A stretch of 43,172 bases of DNA from a virus, in the IMG/VR virus record IMGVR_UViG_3300021223_000019, positions 1 to 43,172 of that record; one strand, written 5' to 3'. The translations under genes and the position numbers were made by a program. Position 1 is the stretch's first letter; the number at the start of each line of letters is the position of its first letter. Below are positions 31,239 through 40,092 of this stretch, piece by piece. The notes under the pieces are model-generated. The model saw only the letters and a program-made list of their open reading frames with translations. It did not search any database and was not told the origin of the DNA.

Positions 31239-33759
31239 TTCTATATCCAACAGCGCAACGCGCATCAACGCGTTGCAGATCCAAAGTAGCGCGAGTGGCA
31301 AACCTATCGCCTGGATCGCCGGGCGTAATCGAATCAGTCCCAACCTGGTCTATTACACCGACTTTGATGCCGTCGCCAAAACGACCAAAACCAAAACCGG
31401 CGGCAAGGGTGGTGGCGGGGCGACCCAAAAAGACACCACCTACACCTACTACGCCGCGATCATTCTGGGCATTGGCCGGGGCACCCTCAGCGCGGTACGG
31501 CGGATCTTTCGGGACAAGGAAGTCTTTGCTGACAAGGTCGTGGAGGGTGTCACGCAGTCGGCGTTGTCCCAGATCGGTTTGAGTTTTATGCAGGGCGCCT
31601 CAGATCAGCCGGTCTGGGGGTACCTGGAAACCAAGCACCCGGCCGAGGCGATCGCCTATTCCGATACGTCGTATGTGTACGCGGCCCGCTACCTGCTCAA
31701 TGACAGTGCAGGGGTGCAGAACCATACCTTTGAGGTGGACGGTCCCTACCAGGTGCCTGGCCTGGCAGATGCCAATCCGGGGCTGTTTTTGCCGGGGCTG
31801 CTGCTGGATCCCTTGGACGGCGTGGGGTTTGATCCGCGCTGGATTGAAGACATGAGCAGCTACCGGGATTACTGCCTGGCAGAAAACCTGCTTCTCAGCC
31901 CGGTGCTGGATGAACAGGCACCGGCCAGCGAAGCCATCACCCGGTGGTTGCAACTGACCAACAGTGAAATGGTCTGGTCCGCCGGCAAGATGAAAGTCAT
32001 CCCCTATGGCGATCAGGTGGTCACCGGTAACGGCGTGACCTGGTACCCAAACGTCACACCGGTTGCCCACCTCACTGACGATGATTTTTTGGCCGAGCCG
32101 GGCGAGCCGCCGGTGCAGCTCAAGATCAAGAGCCAGGCTGACAGCTACAACGAGGTGTCGCTGGAGATCCTGGACCGGGATCACGAGTACAACACCGACG
32201 TGGTGCGCGGCGTCGATCAGGCTGCCATCGAGCAGTTCGGGTCCAGGCCGATGGATACCATCAAGGCCTATGAGATTTGCGACACGGCCATTGCATCGCA
32301 CTCGGCGCAGTTGCTGGTGCAACGCAAGCTGTACATCCGTAACGAATACCAGTTTGCCCTCGGCTGGCAGCATGTGCTGCTGGAACCGATGGACCTGGTG
32401 ACCGTCACAGAGCCCGCGTTGAAGCTTGACCGGCGTCTGGTGCGCCTGATCTCGGTAGAGGAAGACGAAGACGGCAAGCTGTCGATTGTGGCCGAGGATG
32501 CACTGCTGGGTGTTGGCAGCGCGCCGAATTACCCGGTACAGAACAAGACGGGCTACCAGGGCAACCAGAACGCGGCGCCCGGTCCGGTGCAGTCACCGAT
32601 CATCTTCAATCCGCCGGAAAGCTTGCTGCTGCCTGGTGAAACGCAGATATGGGGCGCTGTTGCCGGCGCCGGCGAAGCTTGGGGCGGTTGTGACATTTGG
32701 ATCAGTGCCGACGGTGACAGTTATCGAATGGTTGAGACGATCTACGGTCGCTCCCGCATGGGACGCCTGACGTCGTCATTGCCTGCCGGAACGGACCCGG
32801 ACACCACCAACACGCTTAAGGTAAAGCTCTCGGTCGCTGATCAACTGGTGGCCGCCACAACGGCAGAGGCCGACAGCGGCGCCACGTTGTGCTGGATCGA
32901 TGGCGAGCTGATCAGCTATCGAGACGCGATACTTACCGGGCCAGGCGCTTACAACCTGCAGTACCTGCGCCGGGGCCGACTGGGTTCGGCCATGACCAGT
33001 CATCCAGTGGATGCGCAGTTTGTTCGGCTCGATGATGCAATCTGGAAATACAGCTATACCGCCGACCAAATCGGCAAAACCGTTTGGGTGAAGTTCCGGT
33101 CGTTCAACGTGTTCGGTCGCGCCTCTGAGGATTTAGCCGACGTGAAGGCCTACAGCGTCACGCTGTCGCCGGTGCGGGTGGTTCCGGGACCTGCGCAAGG
33201 GCTGCAGTTGGTCGGAGCCTTCGAAGCGCCTTACTTCACCGTCACTTGGATAGCCGGTGCGCATGCTGCAGATCGGCTGGTCAGGATTCGCAACGCCGGC
33301 ACCAATACGCTGTTGCGGGAGGTGGCCACCACCAGCACGACCTTCACTTACCAGCTGGCTGATGCACTGGTCGACGGAGCGTTGGTTCGCAGCTACCGCG
33401 TTGAAGTCATTGAGCGGAACGCCGCTGGTAGCGCTTCAGTGGCCGAACTGCTGGTGATGAACACCGCGCCGCCAGTGGTCACCGGCACCGTCGCGACGGT
33501 CAGTGGCACGACCGCCAGTGTCAAATGCGACGCCAGTCCTGCCCCTGACGCGGCTGGTTACCTGTTCGTGTACTCGATCACACCAGACTTTGATCCGACG
33601 ATTACCGGCGCCCTCGGCTATCAGGGCGCCTCGGCGACCGGCCAGATGACTGGGTTGGCCGCTGGATCAACCTACTACTTGCGGGCTGCGGCATTTGATA
33701 CCTGGAGCAGTGTTCGCTCACAACTGAACTTCGCCCCTGCAGTCACCTTTAACACCTGA
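31219..33759 (+). CDS. Tail hub/host-specificity protein (gpJ-like)
   Basis: This 846-residue central tail protein has an N-terminal glycine-rich segment (MAGGGGSSISNSATRINALQ) and the hub region with YYAAIILGIGRG. A beta-rich centre and two C-terminal fibronectin-III-like repeats (PAQGLQLVGAFEAPYFTVTW; AGYLFVYSI) follow. It anchors the fibre or spike. The start was set at ATG 31219 because GGAGG is 5 bases upstream; the longer TTG frame (31096) overlaps the NlpC gene. Confidence 0.88.
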   Translation: MAGGGGSSISNSATRINALQIQSSASGKPIAWIAGRNRISPNLVYYTDFDAVAKTTKTKTGGKGGGGATQKDTTYTYYAAIILGIGRGTLSAVRRIFRDKEVFADKVVEGVTQSALSQIGLSFMQGASDQPVWGYLETKHPAEAIAYSDTSYVYAARYLLNDSAGVQNHTFEVDGPYQVPGLADANPGLFLPGLLLDPLDGVGFDPRWIEDMSSYRDYCLAENLLLSPVLDEQAPASEAITRWLQLTNSEMVWSAGKMKVIPYGDQVVTGNGVTWYPNVTPVAHLTDDDFLAEPGEPPVQLKIKSQADSYNEVSLEILDRDHEYNTDVVRGVDQAAIEQFGSRPMDTIKAYEICDTAIASHSAQLLVQRKLYIRNEYQFALGWQHVLLEPMDLVTVTEPALKLDRRLVRLISVEEDEDGKLSIVAEDALLGVGSAPNYPVQNKTGYQGNQNAAPGPVQSPIIFNPPESLLLPGETQIWGAVAGAGEAWGGCDIWISADGDSYRMVETIYGRSRMGRLTSSLPAGTDPDTTNTLKVKLSVADQLVAATTAEADSGATLCWIDGELISYRDAILTGPGAYNLQYLRRGRLGSAMTSHPVDAQFVRLDDAIWKYSYTADQIGKTVWVKFRSFNVFGRASEDLADVKAYSVTLSPVRVVPGPAQGLQLVGAFEAPYFTVTWIAGAHAADRLVRIRNAGTNTLLREVATTSTTFTYQLADALVDGALVRSYRVEVIERNAAGSASVAELLVMNTAPPVVTGTVATVSGTTASVKCDASPAPDAAGYLFVYSITPDFDPTITGALGYQGASATGQMTGLAAGSTYYLRAAAFDTWSSVRSQLNFAPAVTFNT

Positions 33760-33771
33760 CAGAGAACCACT

Positions 33772-36222
33772 ATGCAACCCATTCAATTCTTCGCCGCAAG
33801 GGCCGAGGACGGTGCCCTGGTGCCCGGCGCAACGGTCGATGTATTCGTTGCCGGTACTCAGACACGGGCCACATTGTTCGCCGATTCTTTGGGCAACGTA
33901 CCGCTCATGAATCCAGTGCTGGCCGATAAGAACGCTCAGGTCTTTTTCTACAGTGCGGTTACTCGGATTGATATCCTGATTCATCGCGGTGGTTATGTCG
34001 GACCATTAATGCGTGATGTAGTGGTCACTGATCCGGATGACGTCCTGGCGCTAACCAATGGACTGTTTCGCACCATCGCTCAAGGTTTAGCTAAAACGGT
34101 AAGCGGCCAGATTTTCCAGGTGATTTCGCCGGATGACGAGGCGGCATATGCGGTCTATGAAAACGTCGGCGGCGTTGCTGTCGATACCGGCAAGCGCATT
34201 CCCGCACGTTATCTGCTGGACAAGGTAGCGGCAGAAGCTCAGCGCAGCGCTGATGCTGCGCGTGTTTACGCTGATGGTGCTCAAGCCTACGCGGGGCGGA
34301 ATTTCGGTCCGCTCCCTGCGAATCCCAGCACCAACCCACTCGGTGATCCGCTTGTTGCGGGGGACCGCTACTTCAACACCAATTACGGTATTGAACGGGT
34401 CTACAACGGCAGCACTTGGTACACCCCGAATGCAGATGGCCAGGCCATCCAGGTGGCACTTGCTAATCCACGCGACTCCGACCAAGGCGTCGGGATGGTA
34501 GCCCACAAACGGTCGGCTATCAGTAATTCTCCGTCCTCTCTGTCTCGCTGGCTGGACGGCAATTCTGTCAACCTTTGGGAGCTTGTGGATCACGTTGTGC
34601 ATCGACCGACCCAAGACCCCTCGACATGGGATTGGCTCCCTGCGCTGAACAAATGGGTCGAGAATGTAAAGACCATACCGAACTACTCGCGAAGCCTGCG
34701 GATCCCGAAAATAGTGGGTGGTTACCAAGTTTCCTCCACTTTTTTGGTTCCGCTGAGCAATTGTGAGGTCCGGCAGGAAGCGCCCTTGAAGCTAACCTCA
34801 ACCGTTCGGCAATGCACCATCCTGTTCGCCGCAGATCTTCAGCAAGCCCCAGCCTCGACACTTTTTGGAGTCGACTACATCGTCAGCCGGGGGGTGAAAA
34901 TTGATGGTAACGCGTCGGCCATGACCTTTGATTATGCCCACGGCGATGGTTCTGACAACCACTCCACTGTTCGATTCAATCGGGTTGATACCTTCACCGC
35001 CCGAGGTGGTCACGCCACCAATGGTCCCATCGACTCGTTCAGTGTTCGCCAGTGCCGTAACTGGCTGGTTGAGGATTTCGAGTTCTCTTATTCCAAGGAG
35101 GATAACGGTTTTTCCGCTACCACCGACTGGGGCGCGTACTCGCGAGGTGATTGGGATACTTATGGCTTTGGTACGGTAGCAAACTGCCGTGCACACCACT
35201 GCAAAGACGTTGGAATGACGGCGTTTAATTGTTCTGGCGTGCGGTTCGTTAACGGCACCATGTGGAAGTGCGATGTGGGTGGGAGTTATGAAGACTCTTA
35301 CACCGCACCCCGTATCAAATATTTCGACGGTGGGTTCTTCAATACCCACGTATATCAATGCCAGCGTGCCGGATTCTACCTTCAGGCTAACGGCACCAAA
35401 GTAGACGATGACTGCTCGACCTATCAGATTAAGGGGCTCACGGAGGCAGACCCTGACGGCCTATACCAAGTCGGCGTGCTTGTATCTGGCGCGACAGACT
35501 TTTATGTCGGTGGTAAACACCGAGAGTGCGGTCGCTCTGGTTTGGCGATCTTCAACGGCTACGGTGCTCCTATGGCTGGCGTTGTCGCCGGGGAGTACTC
35601 CGGAAATGGCTTCCATGGCATTCGGGCGCGCGGTATCAATCGACTACTGATCAAGCCTGGGACATTGATCAAAGGAAATGGATTTACCCTTAACGGCGAT
35701 CAGTACAGCGATGGGATATATGTCAGTAACAGCGGTGGGGCGATCTACCTAGAAGGTAGTGGTGCGCTGATTGCCAGTGGACTGAACATCGAAAACAACG
35801 GCGCGAACGCCATGACGGTTGACGGCGTTTACTCCGTCACAGCTGACGACAATTCAGGAATTAACAACTGCGTCTCCCAGCTTGGCGACGGCATCAAGGT
35901 GACCAATGCGGGCTTACTTTACGCCCGGAACAATGTCATGCGAGCCAGCAATGGGCGTCAGCGTTCTGCGTTAGTGGTGGGTGCGACGGTCGCCACCACT
36001 TGGGTGTGGGGTAATCGCGGACCTGGTTCAACAGGGGCGGAAGTCTCCAACGGTTCACCGTCGCGCAAGGGCATGGACATAGATCCCGCAATCTCTCTCG
36101 GTACCTGGACGCCACCGGGCGCATACCCAAGTGAAGGCAATTGGAATAGCACATCGCTTGGCAACGCACTGACTGCCCTTGTGGACAAGCTGCAGCGTAA
36201 CGGCACGCTCAACAAAAACTGA
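33772..36222 (+). CDS. Tail spike with pectate-lyase-like beta-helix
   Basis: This 816-residue receptor-binding protein has an N-terminal tail-attachment domain (FFAARAEDGALVPGATVDVFV), a helical linker (KVAAEAQRSADAARVYADGA) and a middle carbohydrate-binding-like part. From about residue 370 a right-handed beta-helix follows, with repeated short beta strands and Asn/Gly turns (KIDGNASAMTF, FVNGTMWKCDVGG, RARGINRLLIKPG). It probably binds or cleaves O-antigen or capsule. The body appears AT-richer than the hub gene, as usual for exchanged tail tips. Confidence 0.9.
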   Translation: MQPIQFFAARAEDGALVPGATVDVFVAGTQTRATLFADSLGNVPLMNPVLADKNAQVFFYSAVTRIDILIHRGGYVGPLMRDVVVTDPDDVLALTNGLFRTIAQGLAKTVSGQIFQVISPDDEAAYAVYENVGGVAVDTGKRIPARYLLDKVAAEAQRSADAARVYADGAQAYAGRNFGPLPANPSTNPLGDPLVAGDRYFNTNYGIERVYNGSTWYTPNADGQAIQVALANPRDSDQGVGMVAHKRSAISNSPSSLSRWLDGNSVNLWELVDHVVHRPTQDPSTWDWLPALNKWVENVKTIPNYSRSLRIPKIVGGYQVSSTFLVPLSNCEVRQEAPLKLTSTVRQCTILFAADLQQAPASTLFGVDYIVSRGVKIDGNASAMTFDYAHGDGSDNHSTVRFNRVDTFTARGGHATNGPIDSFSVRQCRNWLVEDFEFSYSKEDNGFSATTDWGAYSRGDWDTYGFGTVANCRAHHCKDVGMTAFNCSGVRFVNGTMWKCDVGGSYEDSYTAPRIKYFDGGFFNTHVYQCQRAGFYLQANGTKVDDDCSTYQIKGLTEADPDGLYQVGVLVSGATDFYVGGKHRECGRSGLAIFNGYGAPMAGVVAGEYSGNGFHGIRARGINRLLIKPGTLIKGNGFTLNGDQYSDGIYVSNSGGAIYLEGSGALIASGLNIENNGANAMTVDGVYSVTADDNSGINNCVSQLGDGIKVTNAGLLYARNNVMRASNGRQRSALVVGATVATTWVWGNRGPGSTGAEVSNGSPSRKGMDIDPAISLGTWTPPGAYPSEGNWNSTSLGNALTALVDKLQRNGTLNKN

Positions 36223-36253
36223 TAGCGCGCGATTTGCGCAACGGAGAACAACC

Positions 36254-36580
36254 ATGCCATCCAACGATTACCAGTACACCGAGGTCGCCGGTTCATCCTT
36301 CACACGCTGCAGTCGGGTTGTGGTCGAGAATCCTAAAGAAGGCGGCCGTTCCATCTCGTTTAGCGAAGAGCAGCTAATCAATCTGCCGGGTCAGGTGATC
36401 GCCACCCCGCTTGGAAACCTGGCGTATCCGATTGCCGCAGATATGGACGAGGAGTTCGACCTGCTCGATCCGGACACCGGTGAGGTCACCGGGACGACCA
36501 CCTTTGCGCAGGCCTACGCAGTAGTTCACAGCGCCTACATGCACGTGGCCAAAAAACGAGATAGCAAAGCGGCGGAATAA
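36254..36580 (+). CDS. Small protein downstream of the tail spike
   Basis: This 108-residue protein begins MPSNDYQYTEVAGSSFTRCS and contains AADMDEEFDLLDPDTGEVTG and FAQAYAVVHSAYMHVAKKR. GGAG lies 7 bases before ATG. Position after the spike suggests a tail or assembly accessory protein. No known family recognised. Confidence 0.65.
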   Translation: MPSNDYQYTEVAGSSFTRCSRVVVENPKEGGRSISFSEEQLINLPGQVIATPLGNLAYPIAADMDEEFDLLDPDTGEVTGTTTFAQAYAVVHSAYMHVAKKRDSKAAE

Positions 36581-36624
36581 CGCTGGTCGCAGTCAACGTC
36601 CGTCGATACAAGACCTAATTAATG

Positions 36625-36645
36625 CCCGCCTCGAGCGGGTTTTTT
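36625..36645 (+). terminator. Terminator between tail and lysis genes
   Basis: CCCGC/GCGGG stem with a CTCGA loop and T run to 36645. The following TATTGCCTGG repeats the sequence behind the tRNA-Cys terminator. Confidence 0.75.
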
Positions 36646-36665
36646 ATTGCCTGGAGAAAAGTGAT

Positions 36666-37175
36666 ATGCCGCGTATTTCTGAAACTGCCGCTGGCGGTCG
36701 TAACGTCCTGGCAACGCTCGATGCTATCGCCTGGGCCGAACTTGGGACCGATTACCTGAAGCGCTCCGACGATGGTTACAACGTCATCGTAACGGGCATT
36801 GATGCCCGGCTTGAGCTGTTCAGCGACTATGCCGACCATCCCTTCGTTGGTGGGAGAACGTCGAAAACGATCAACAGCAGAGGCCTGACCTCAAACGCAT
36901 CGGGCCGCTACCAGCAGATGCTGAAGGACTGGCCGCACTATCGTGCCCAGTTGAAGCTGCCGGACTTTGGGCCGATCAGCCAGGACAAGCTGGCTATTCA
37001 GCACATCCGCGAGTGCCGCGCGTTGGATGACGTGAAGGCGGGACGTATCGAGCTGGCGTTGACCAAGTGCCGGAACATTTGGGCCAGCCTGCCAGGTGCC
37101 GGCTACGGCCAGCGTGAGCATCGCATGGACGATCTGCTGGCTTGCTATGTGGCAGCAGGCGGGGTGCTGGCATGA
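36666..37175 (+). CDS. Endolysin (lambda R-like lytic transglycosylase, GH104)
   Basis: This 169-residue soluble enzyme cleaves peptidoglycan. The catalytic Glu25 is in IAWAELGTDYL, matching the lambda R Glu in its N-terminal helix. YNVIVTGIDARLELFSDYADHPF and TSNASGRYQQM are further signature regions. No signal peptide, so it depends on holin. GGAGAAAAGTGAT precedes the start. It overlaps the Rz-like gene. Confidence 0.92.
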   Translation: MPRISETAAGGRNVLATLDAIAWAELGTDYLKRSDDGYNVIVTGIDARLELFSDYADHPFVGGRTSKTINSRGLTSNASGRYQQMLKDWPHYRAQLKLPDFGPISQDKLAIQHIRECRALDDVKAGRIELALTKCRNIWASLPGAGYGQREHRMDDLLACYVAAGGVLA

Positions 37176-37690
37176 CGACGGTACAAAAGCTGGTCGGCCT
37201 GGCGGTGCTGATCCTCATGGGCATGGCCGGTGGCTTTGCCGGGGCCTGGCAGATTCAGGAATGGCGCTTGGGCAAACAGCTGTCGGACAACGATGCGCTG
37301 TATCAGGCGGATCTGTCCGTGATCAGCAATGCAGCGACGAAGCAGGCCCGCGATGCCCAGGACAAACACCTAGCGCAGGAGCAGCTTCTGCAGACCCAAG
37401 ATCAAACACACTTCAAGGAATTAACCGATGAGCAAACGAAGCAGGCTCGCCTGCGTGATCGCCTTGCTACTGCTGATGTGCGGCTGTCAGTCCTACTCGC
37501 CGCCGCGGATCCAGCCACTGGCTGCAACGTGCCTGCCACCGCCGGCGCCGTCGGCGTGGTTCATGCAGAGCGTAGAGCCCAACTTGACCCAGCGCATGCT
37601 CAACGAATTGTCGCCATCACCGGAGATGGCGACCGAGGACTGATCGCGCTGGCGGCGTGCCAGGCGTATGTCAGGGGTGTTGCGCACTGA
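37172..37690 (+). CDS. Rz-like: Inner-membrane spanin (Rz-like)
   Basis: This 172-residue protein has an N-terminal membrane anchor (KLVGLAVLILMGMAGGFAGAW) and a periplasmic coiled coil (AATKQARDAQDKHLAQEQ). The C-terminal region includes a conserved AVGVVHAERRAQLDPAHAQR. Together with Rz1 it fuses inner and outer membranes in the last step of lysis. ATG at 37172 overlaps the endolysin stop. The Rz1 gene lies fully inside it in another frame. Confidence 0.88.
   Translation: MTTVQKLVGLAVLILMGMAGGFAGAWQIQEWRLGKQLSDNDALYQADLSVISNAATKQARDAQDKHLAQEQLLQTQDQTHFKELTDEQTKQARLRDRLATADVRLSVLLAAADPATGCNVPATAGAVGVVHAERRAQLDPAHAQRIVAITGDGDRGLIALAACQAYVRGVAH
37428..37643 (+). CDS. Rz1-like: Outer-membrane spanin lipoprotein (Rz1-like), nested in Rz
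   Basis: This 71-residue protein has a lipoprotein signal (MSKRSRLACVIALLLLMCGC) whose lipobox ends MCGC, so the mature chain would begin at that Cys. A proline-rich body follows (PPRIQPLAATCLPPPAPS). The nested frame inside Rz is the classic arrangement. Confidence 0.88.
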   Translation: MSKRSRLACVIALLLLMCGCQSYSPPRIQPLAATCLPPPAPSAWFMQSVEPNLTQRMLNELSPSPEMATED

Positions 37691-37709
37691 CATACGCCTA
37701 TATTCTCGG

Positions 37710-38000
37710 TCAGAATTCTGGCAAGTTGCCCAGGTTATCCCGCTTGGTGCTGTTTCGGTCAGTTGACAGGTAAACTTCTTCCACCACATGCACGTCTGCG
37801 CCGCGAGAAAAGTCTCCCTCGTTGTTTTTGACCCATGTTGCAAATGTAGCTTTGCCCATCCGAATCAAATCTGCCACGAATGCCCTCGGCACTGCGCGTT
37901 TTGTACCGAAGGCCTTCGGAAGATCCTCGCTCACCTGGACATAGTTGATATGTTTACGCTCGGTGTCGTATCGAACGGCTGTGATGCAAAAGTCAGTCAT
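37710..38000 (-). CDS. DUF3892-type protein
   Basis: This 96-residue protein begins MTDFCITAVRYDTERKHINY and contains SRGADVHVVEEVYLSTDRNS, the DUF3892 pattern. It is a single gene on the minus strand, convergent with the spanins. AAGGAATGACC before ATG 38000 sets the start; the ATG at 38006 has no spacer. It begins the right cargo zone. Role unknown. Confidence 0.72.
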   Translation of the reverse strand: MTDFCITAVRYDTERKHINYVQVSEDLPKAFGTKRAVPRAFVADLIRMGKATFATWVKNNEGDFSRGADVHVVEEVYLSTDRNSTKRDNLGNLPEF

Positions 38001-38153
38001 GGTCATTCCTTGATGTCGTGGCGAAGCGCCTCCGTTGAGGTGGGGAGCCGACTGAGGTTTTACAAGTGACTGCTCAGCAAATAGCGGTAAGCGAGGCGTG
38101 CTCGGAGGATGAAAGGAAAGTGGCGAATTGCTGTGCGGAAAATTCCGTGGCGC

Positions 38154-38186
38154 AAAAATGGGGCAATCCGCACGCCAATCAATGCC
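38154..38186 (+). repeat. 33-nt cargo-zone repeat, copy A
   Basis: AAAAATGGGGCAA...ACGCCAATCAATGCC. Related copies are at 39884-39916 (B) and 41118-41150 (C), all in the same orientation and of equal length. Copies A and B are each followed by a terminator with GTAGGGCTTTTTT. Confidence 0.65.
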
Positions 38187-38210
38187 AAGTGAACAAAAAG
38201 ATGTCAAATA

Positions 38211-38251
38211 AGCCCTACAGCTCTCAATTTATGGTGCTGTAGGGCTTTTTT
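38211..38251 (+). terminator. Terminator after repeat copy A
   Basis: Perfect 11-bp stem AGCCCTACAGC (38211-38221) with GCTGTAGGGCT (38236-38246) and a T run. No plus-strand gene ends here, so it may be a remnant of a lost gene or end the spanin transcript. Confidence 0.85.
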
Positions 38252-38353
38252 ACGTTAGTACTCCCGAACTCCTATCCAAGAGCGGTGTGCTCGGATTAGC
38301 CTGCGAGGCAGCTTTTCATGTCGTAAATGGGCTGCTGCAATTCTTTTAAGATT

Positions 38354-39259
38354 TCAATTTAAATCCCTTTCTACGAGATATACATAACGATAGGGGGATG
38401 TGCTTTTCTTGATCGGCTGGAGACTAATGTCTGGCTTCATGGTGAACTGACTTTGAATTCCCGCGACAACAGCGCTTACCGTTGAAGTGGTTTCACTTAG
38501 TCCGAGTTCTTTTGTTCCTTTCCAAGCGGCAGCTGCTCGGGAAATGCCCTTTCCTATGTCGAAGTTAAAGGAGGCATTTAAAGTGGTTAGTTTTACTGGG
38601 AGCTGCCACTCTCGAGTAACTTTTAAGAGGTTGGAACAAGCTCCGTCAACTTCAATCAGTTTCTTGGTCAGCGCGTCTACGCTATCTCCGCTGCCTTGAA
38701 TTTCTTCGGCCAGAGCTTCAAAGTGAGACCTGAATACAAGTAGTTCTTCGGTTCGTTTTTGCTTGAACTCTAATATTTCGGCCAACGGTACATCCAATGA
38801 AGGGACGGGCAGCGCGTTGTATAGCTGAAACAGGGCTCCGTTTAGTACTGGGCTTGCACCCTCTTGGATGAGAGATGCGTTGTTGCTATTGCCTAAACTC
38901 CACGTTCCCGGTTCAGTGTTCTCGTAATGGGCGAGTGCCATTATGTAGCACTGCCTGTGCATGTCCATAACTCGACCACCTTTAGGGTCGGTGAAGTCAG
39001 GGCGCTGAAGTTTTTTAATGTCTATCAAATACTGTTCGTCAATTCCTGGGGGGAAATAGATGTGCCGGTTTGATGGCCATGCGAGTTGGTCCCAATATAA
39101 TAACGATGATCTTAAGTCTTGAGGGTCTAAGCGAGGATTTTGGATCTTCAGGCCTGAGCTGCTCGTCCTTGTCTGATTACTTAGGATTATTCCTCGAGGT
39201 TTTTTTGAGGCTTTTCCGTAAAGTGGATCTGTTTCTTTTCTTAACTTGGCTTGTCCCAA
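38354..39259 (-). CDS. Cargo protein of 301 residues (MGQAKLRK start, DUF6236-like)
   Basis: This soluble protein starts MGQAKLRKETDPLYGK, an N-terminal motif shared by several bacterial families. The start is TTG at 39259, fixed by that motif and a GGAGAGAAG upstream. The middle (SSLLYWDQLAWPSNRHIYF; AEILEFKQKRTEELLVFR) recalls DUF6236, which I assign only weakly. The long helical part ends in VDALTKKLIEVDGACSNLLK, and the C-terminus in YRYVYLVERDLN. It is AT-richer than phage core genes and stands alone. A defence or exclusion role is possible but unproven. Confidence 0.75.
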   Translation of the reverse strand: MGQAKLRKETDPLYGKASKKPRGIILSNQTRTSSSGLKIQNPRLDPQDLRSSLLYWDQLAWPSNRHIYFPPGIDEQYLIDIKKLQRPDFTDPKGGRVMDMHRQCYIMALAHYENTEPGTWSLGNSNNASLIQEGASPVLNGALFQLYNALPVPSLDVPLAEILEFKQKRTEELLVFRSHFEALAEEIQGSGDSVDALTKKLIEVDGACSNLLKVTREWQLPVKLTTLNASFNFDIGKGISRAAAAWKGTKELGLSETTSTVSAVVAGIQSQFTMKPDISLQPIKKSTSPYRYVYLVERDLN

Positions 39260-40092
39260 TTCTTCTCTCCGGTATTTTTCTGGGCGTAGGTTCTGGCTGG
39301 TTTGTTATTTTTTGTCAGCATATGTTGTGTAGTGCGCGCGCTTTATGGTGCCTTAGTGCAGTGCGCCACGAAATCATAGTTGGTTAAATTTAAGTGCAGA
39401 AGACTATTTTTGTGTCAGCATCGCTGCAAGACCTTGGCCAAGCAGGCCAACCACGCCGCCAAGAGTATTTAGTCTCAGACTAGCGGGGTGGCGAATACAC
39501 CGAAGATTTGTTCGCCGAGTCGTAGTCGGGCGGCTCAACAAAGGTTATGAGGGGGCTGGACGAGATCAGTCAACGACGGGGAAGGGGACGCTTCGCTCGT
39601 CCAGTGTACAGACCAGTCCAGATTGTGGGATGCGGTGCCAAATGATGAGTTAGGCCTGTACAGCCAAGCTTGTTGAGTTGTGGGAGGTGGCTTGAAAATT
39701 GTGGTTTGGTGATCGGAAGACTGGACGTGGCGAGAGGGTTGGAGCCAAGGCGCTGGTATCTGTTTCTACTCCTTCGGAGTTTCAGGAAGACAGAAACAGA
39801 CATCTTAACAGATACCTAGTTGAAGCGCGTAGGCTGGAGGCCTTGAAAACAGTGTATGGTGTTTTAGTCGGCGGAAAGTCGGAAAAAATGGAGCAAGCCA
39901 TATGTCAATCTATGCCATTTTTATCTCAATTGAACAGTATTCGTGATTTGTCAGAGGAGCCCTGTAGTCCTGTTATTTTGGGCTGTAGGGCTTTTTTTGC
40001 GTTAATATTCGAGCGCATGGAAAATGATGCTTTGGCGAGGCTAAAAAGCAGCGATTTTAGAACCGGCAATTCCGGACGGTAAGGAGTATCAG
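39260..40092. other. Cargo-zone stretch without a supported gene
   Basis: These 833 bp hold no convincing gene. The plus-strand open frame at 39699-40082 has atypical composition and runs through the repeat and terminator. Repeat copy B is at 39884-39916. A degraded terminator AGCCCT...AGGGCT plus T7 is at 39959-40000, nearly the same as the one after copy A. It looks like decayed ends of former insertions. Confidence 0.6.
39884..39916 (+). repeat. 33-nt cargo-zone repeat, copy B
   Basis: AAAAATGGAGCAA...TGTCAATCTATGCC. It aligns without gaps to copies A and C. A related terminator begins 43 nt downstream. Confidence 0.6.

Noticed and set aside
39699-40082. 127-codon plus-strand open frame in the cargo zone
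   Set aside because: Runs through repeat copy B and a terminator hairpin and lacks a ribosome site.
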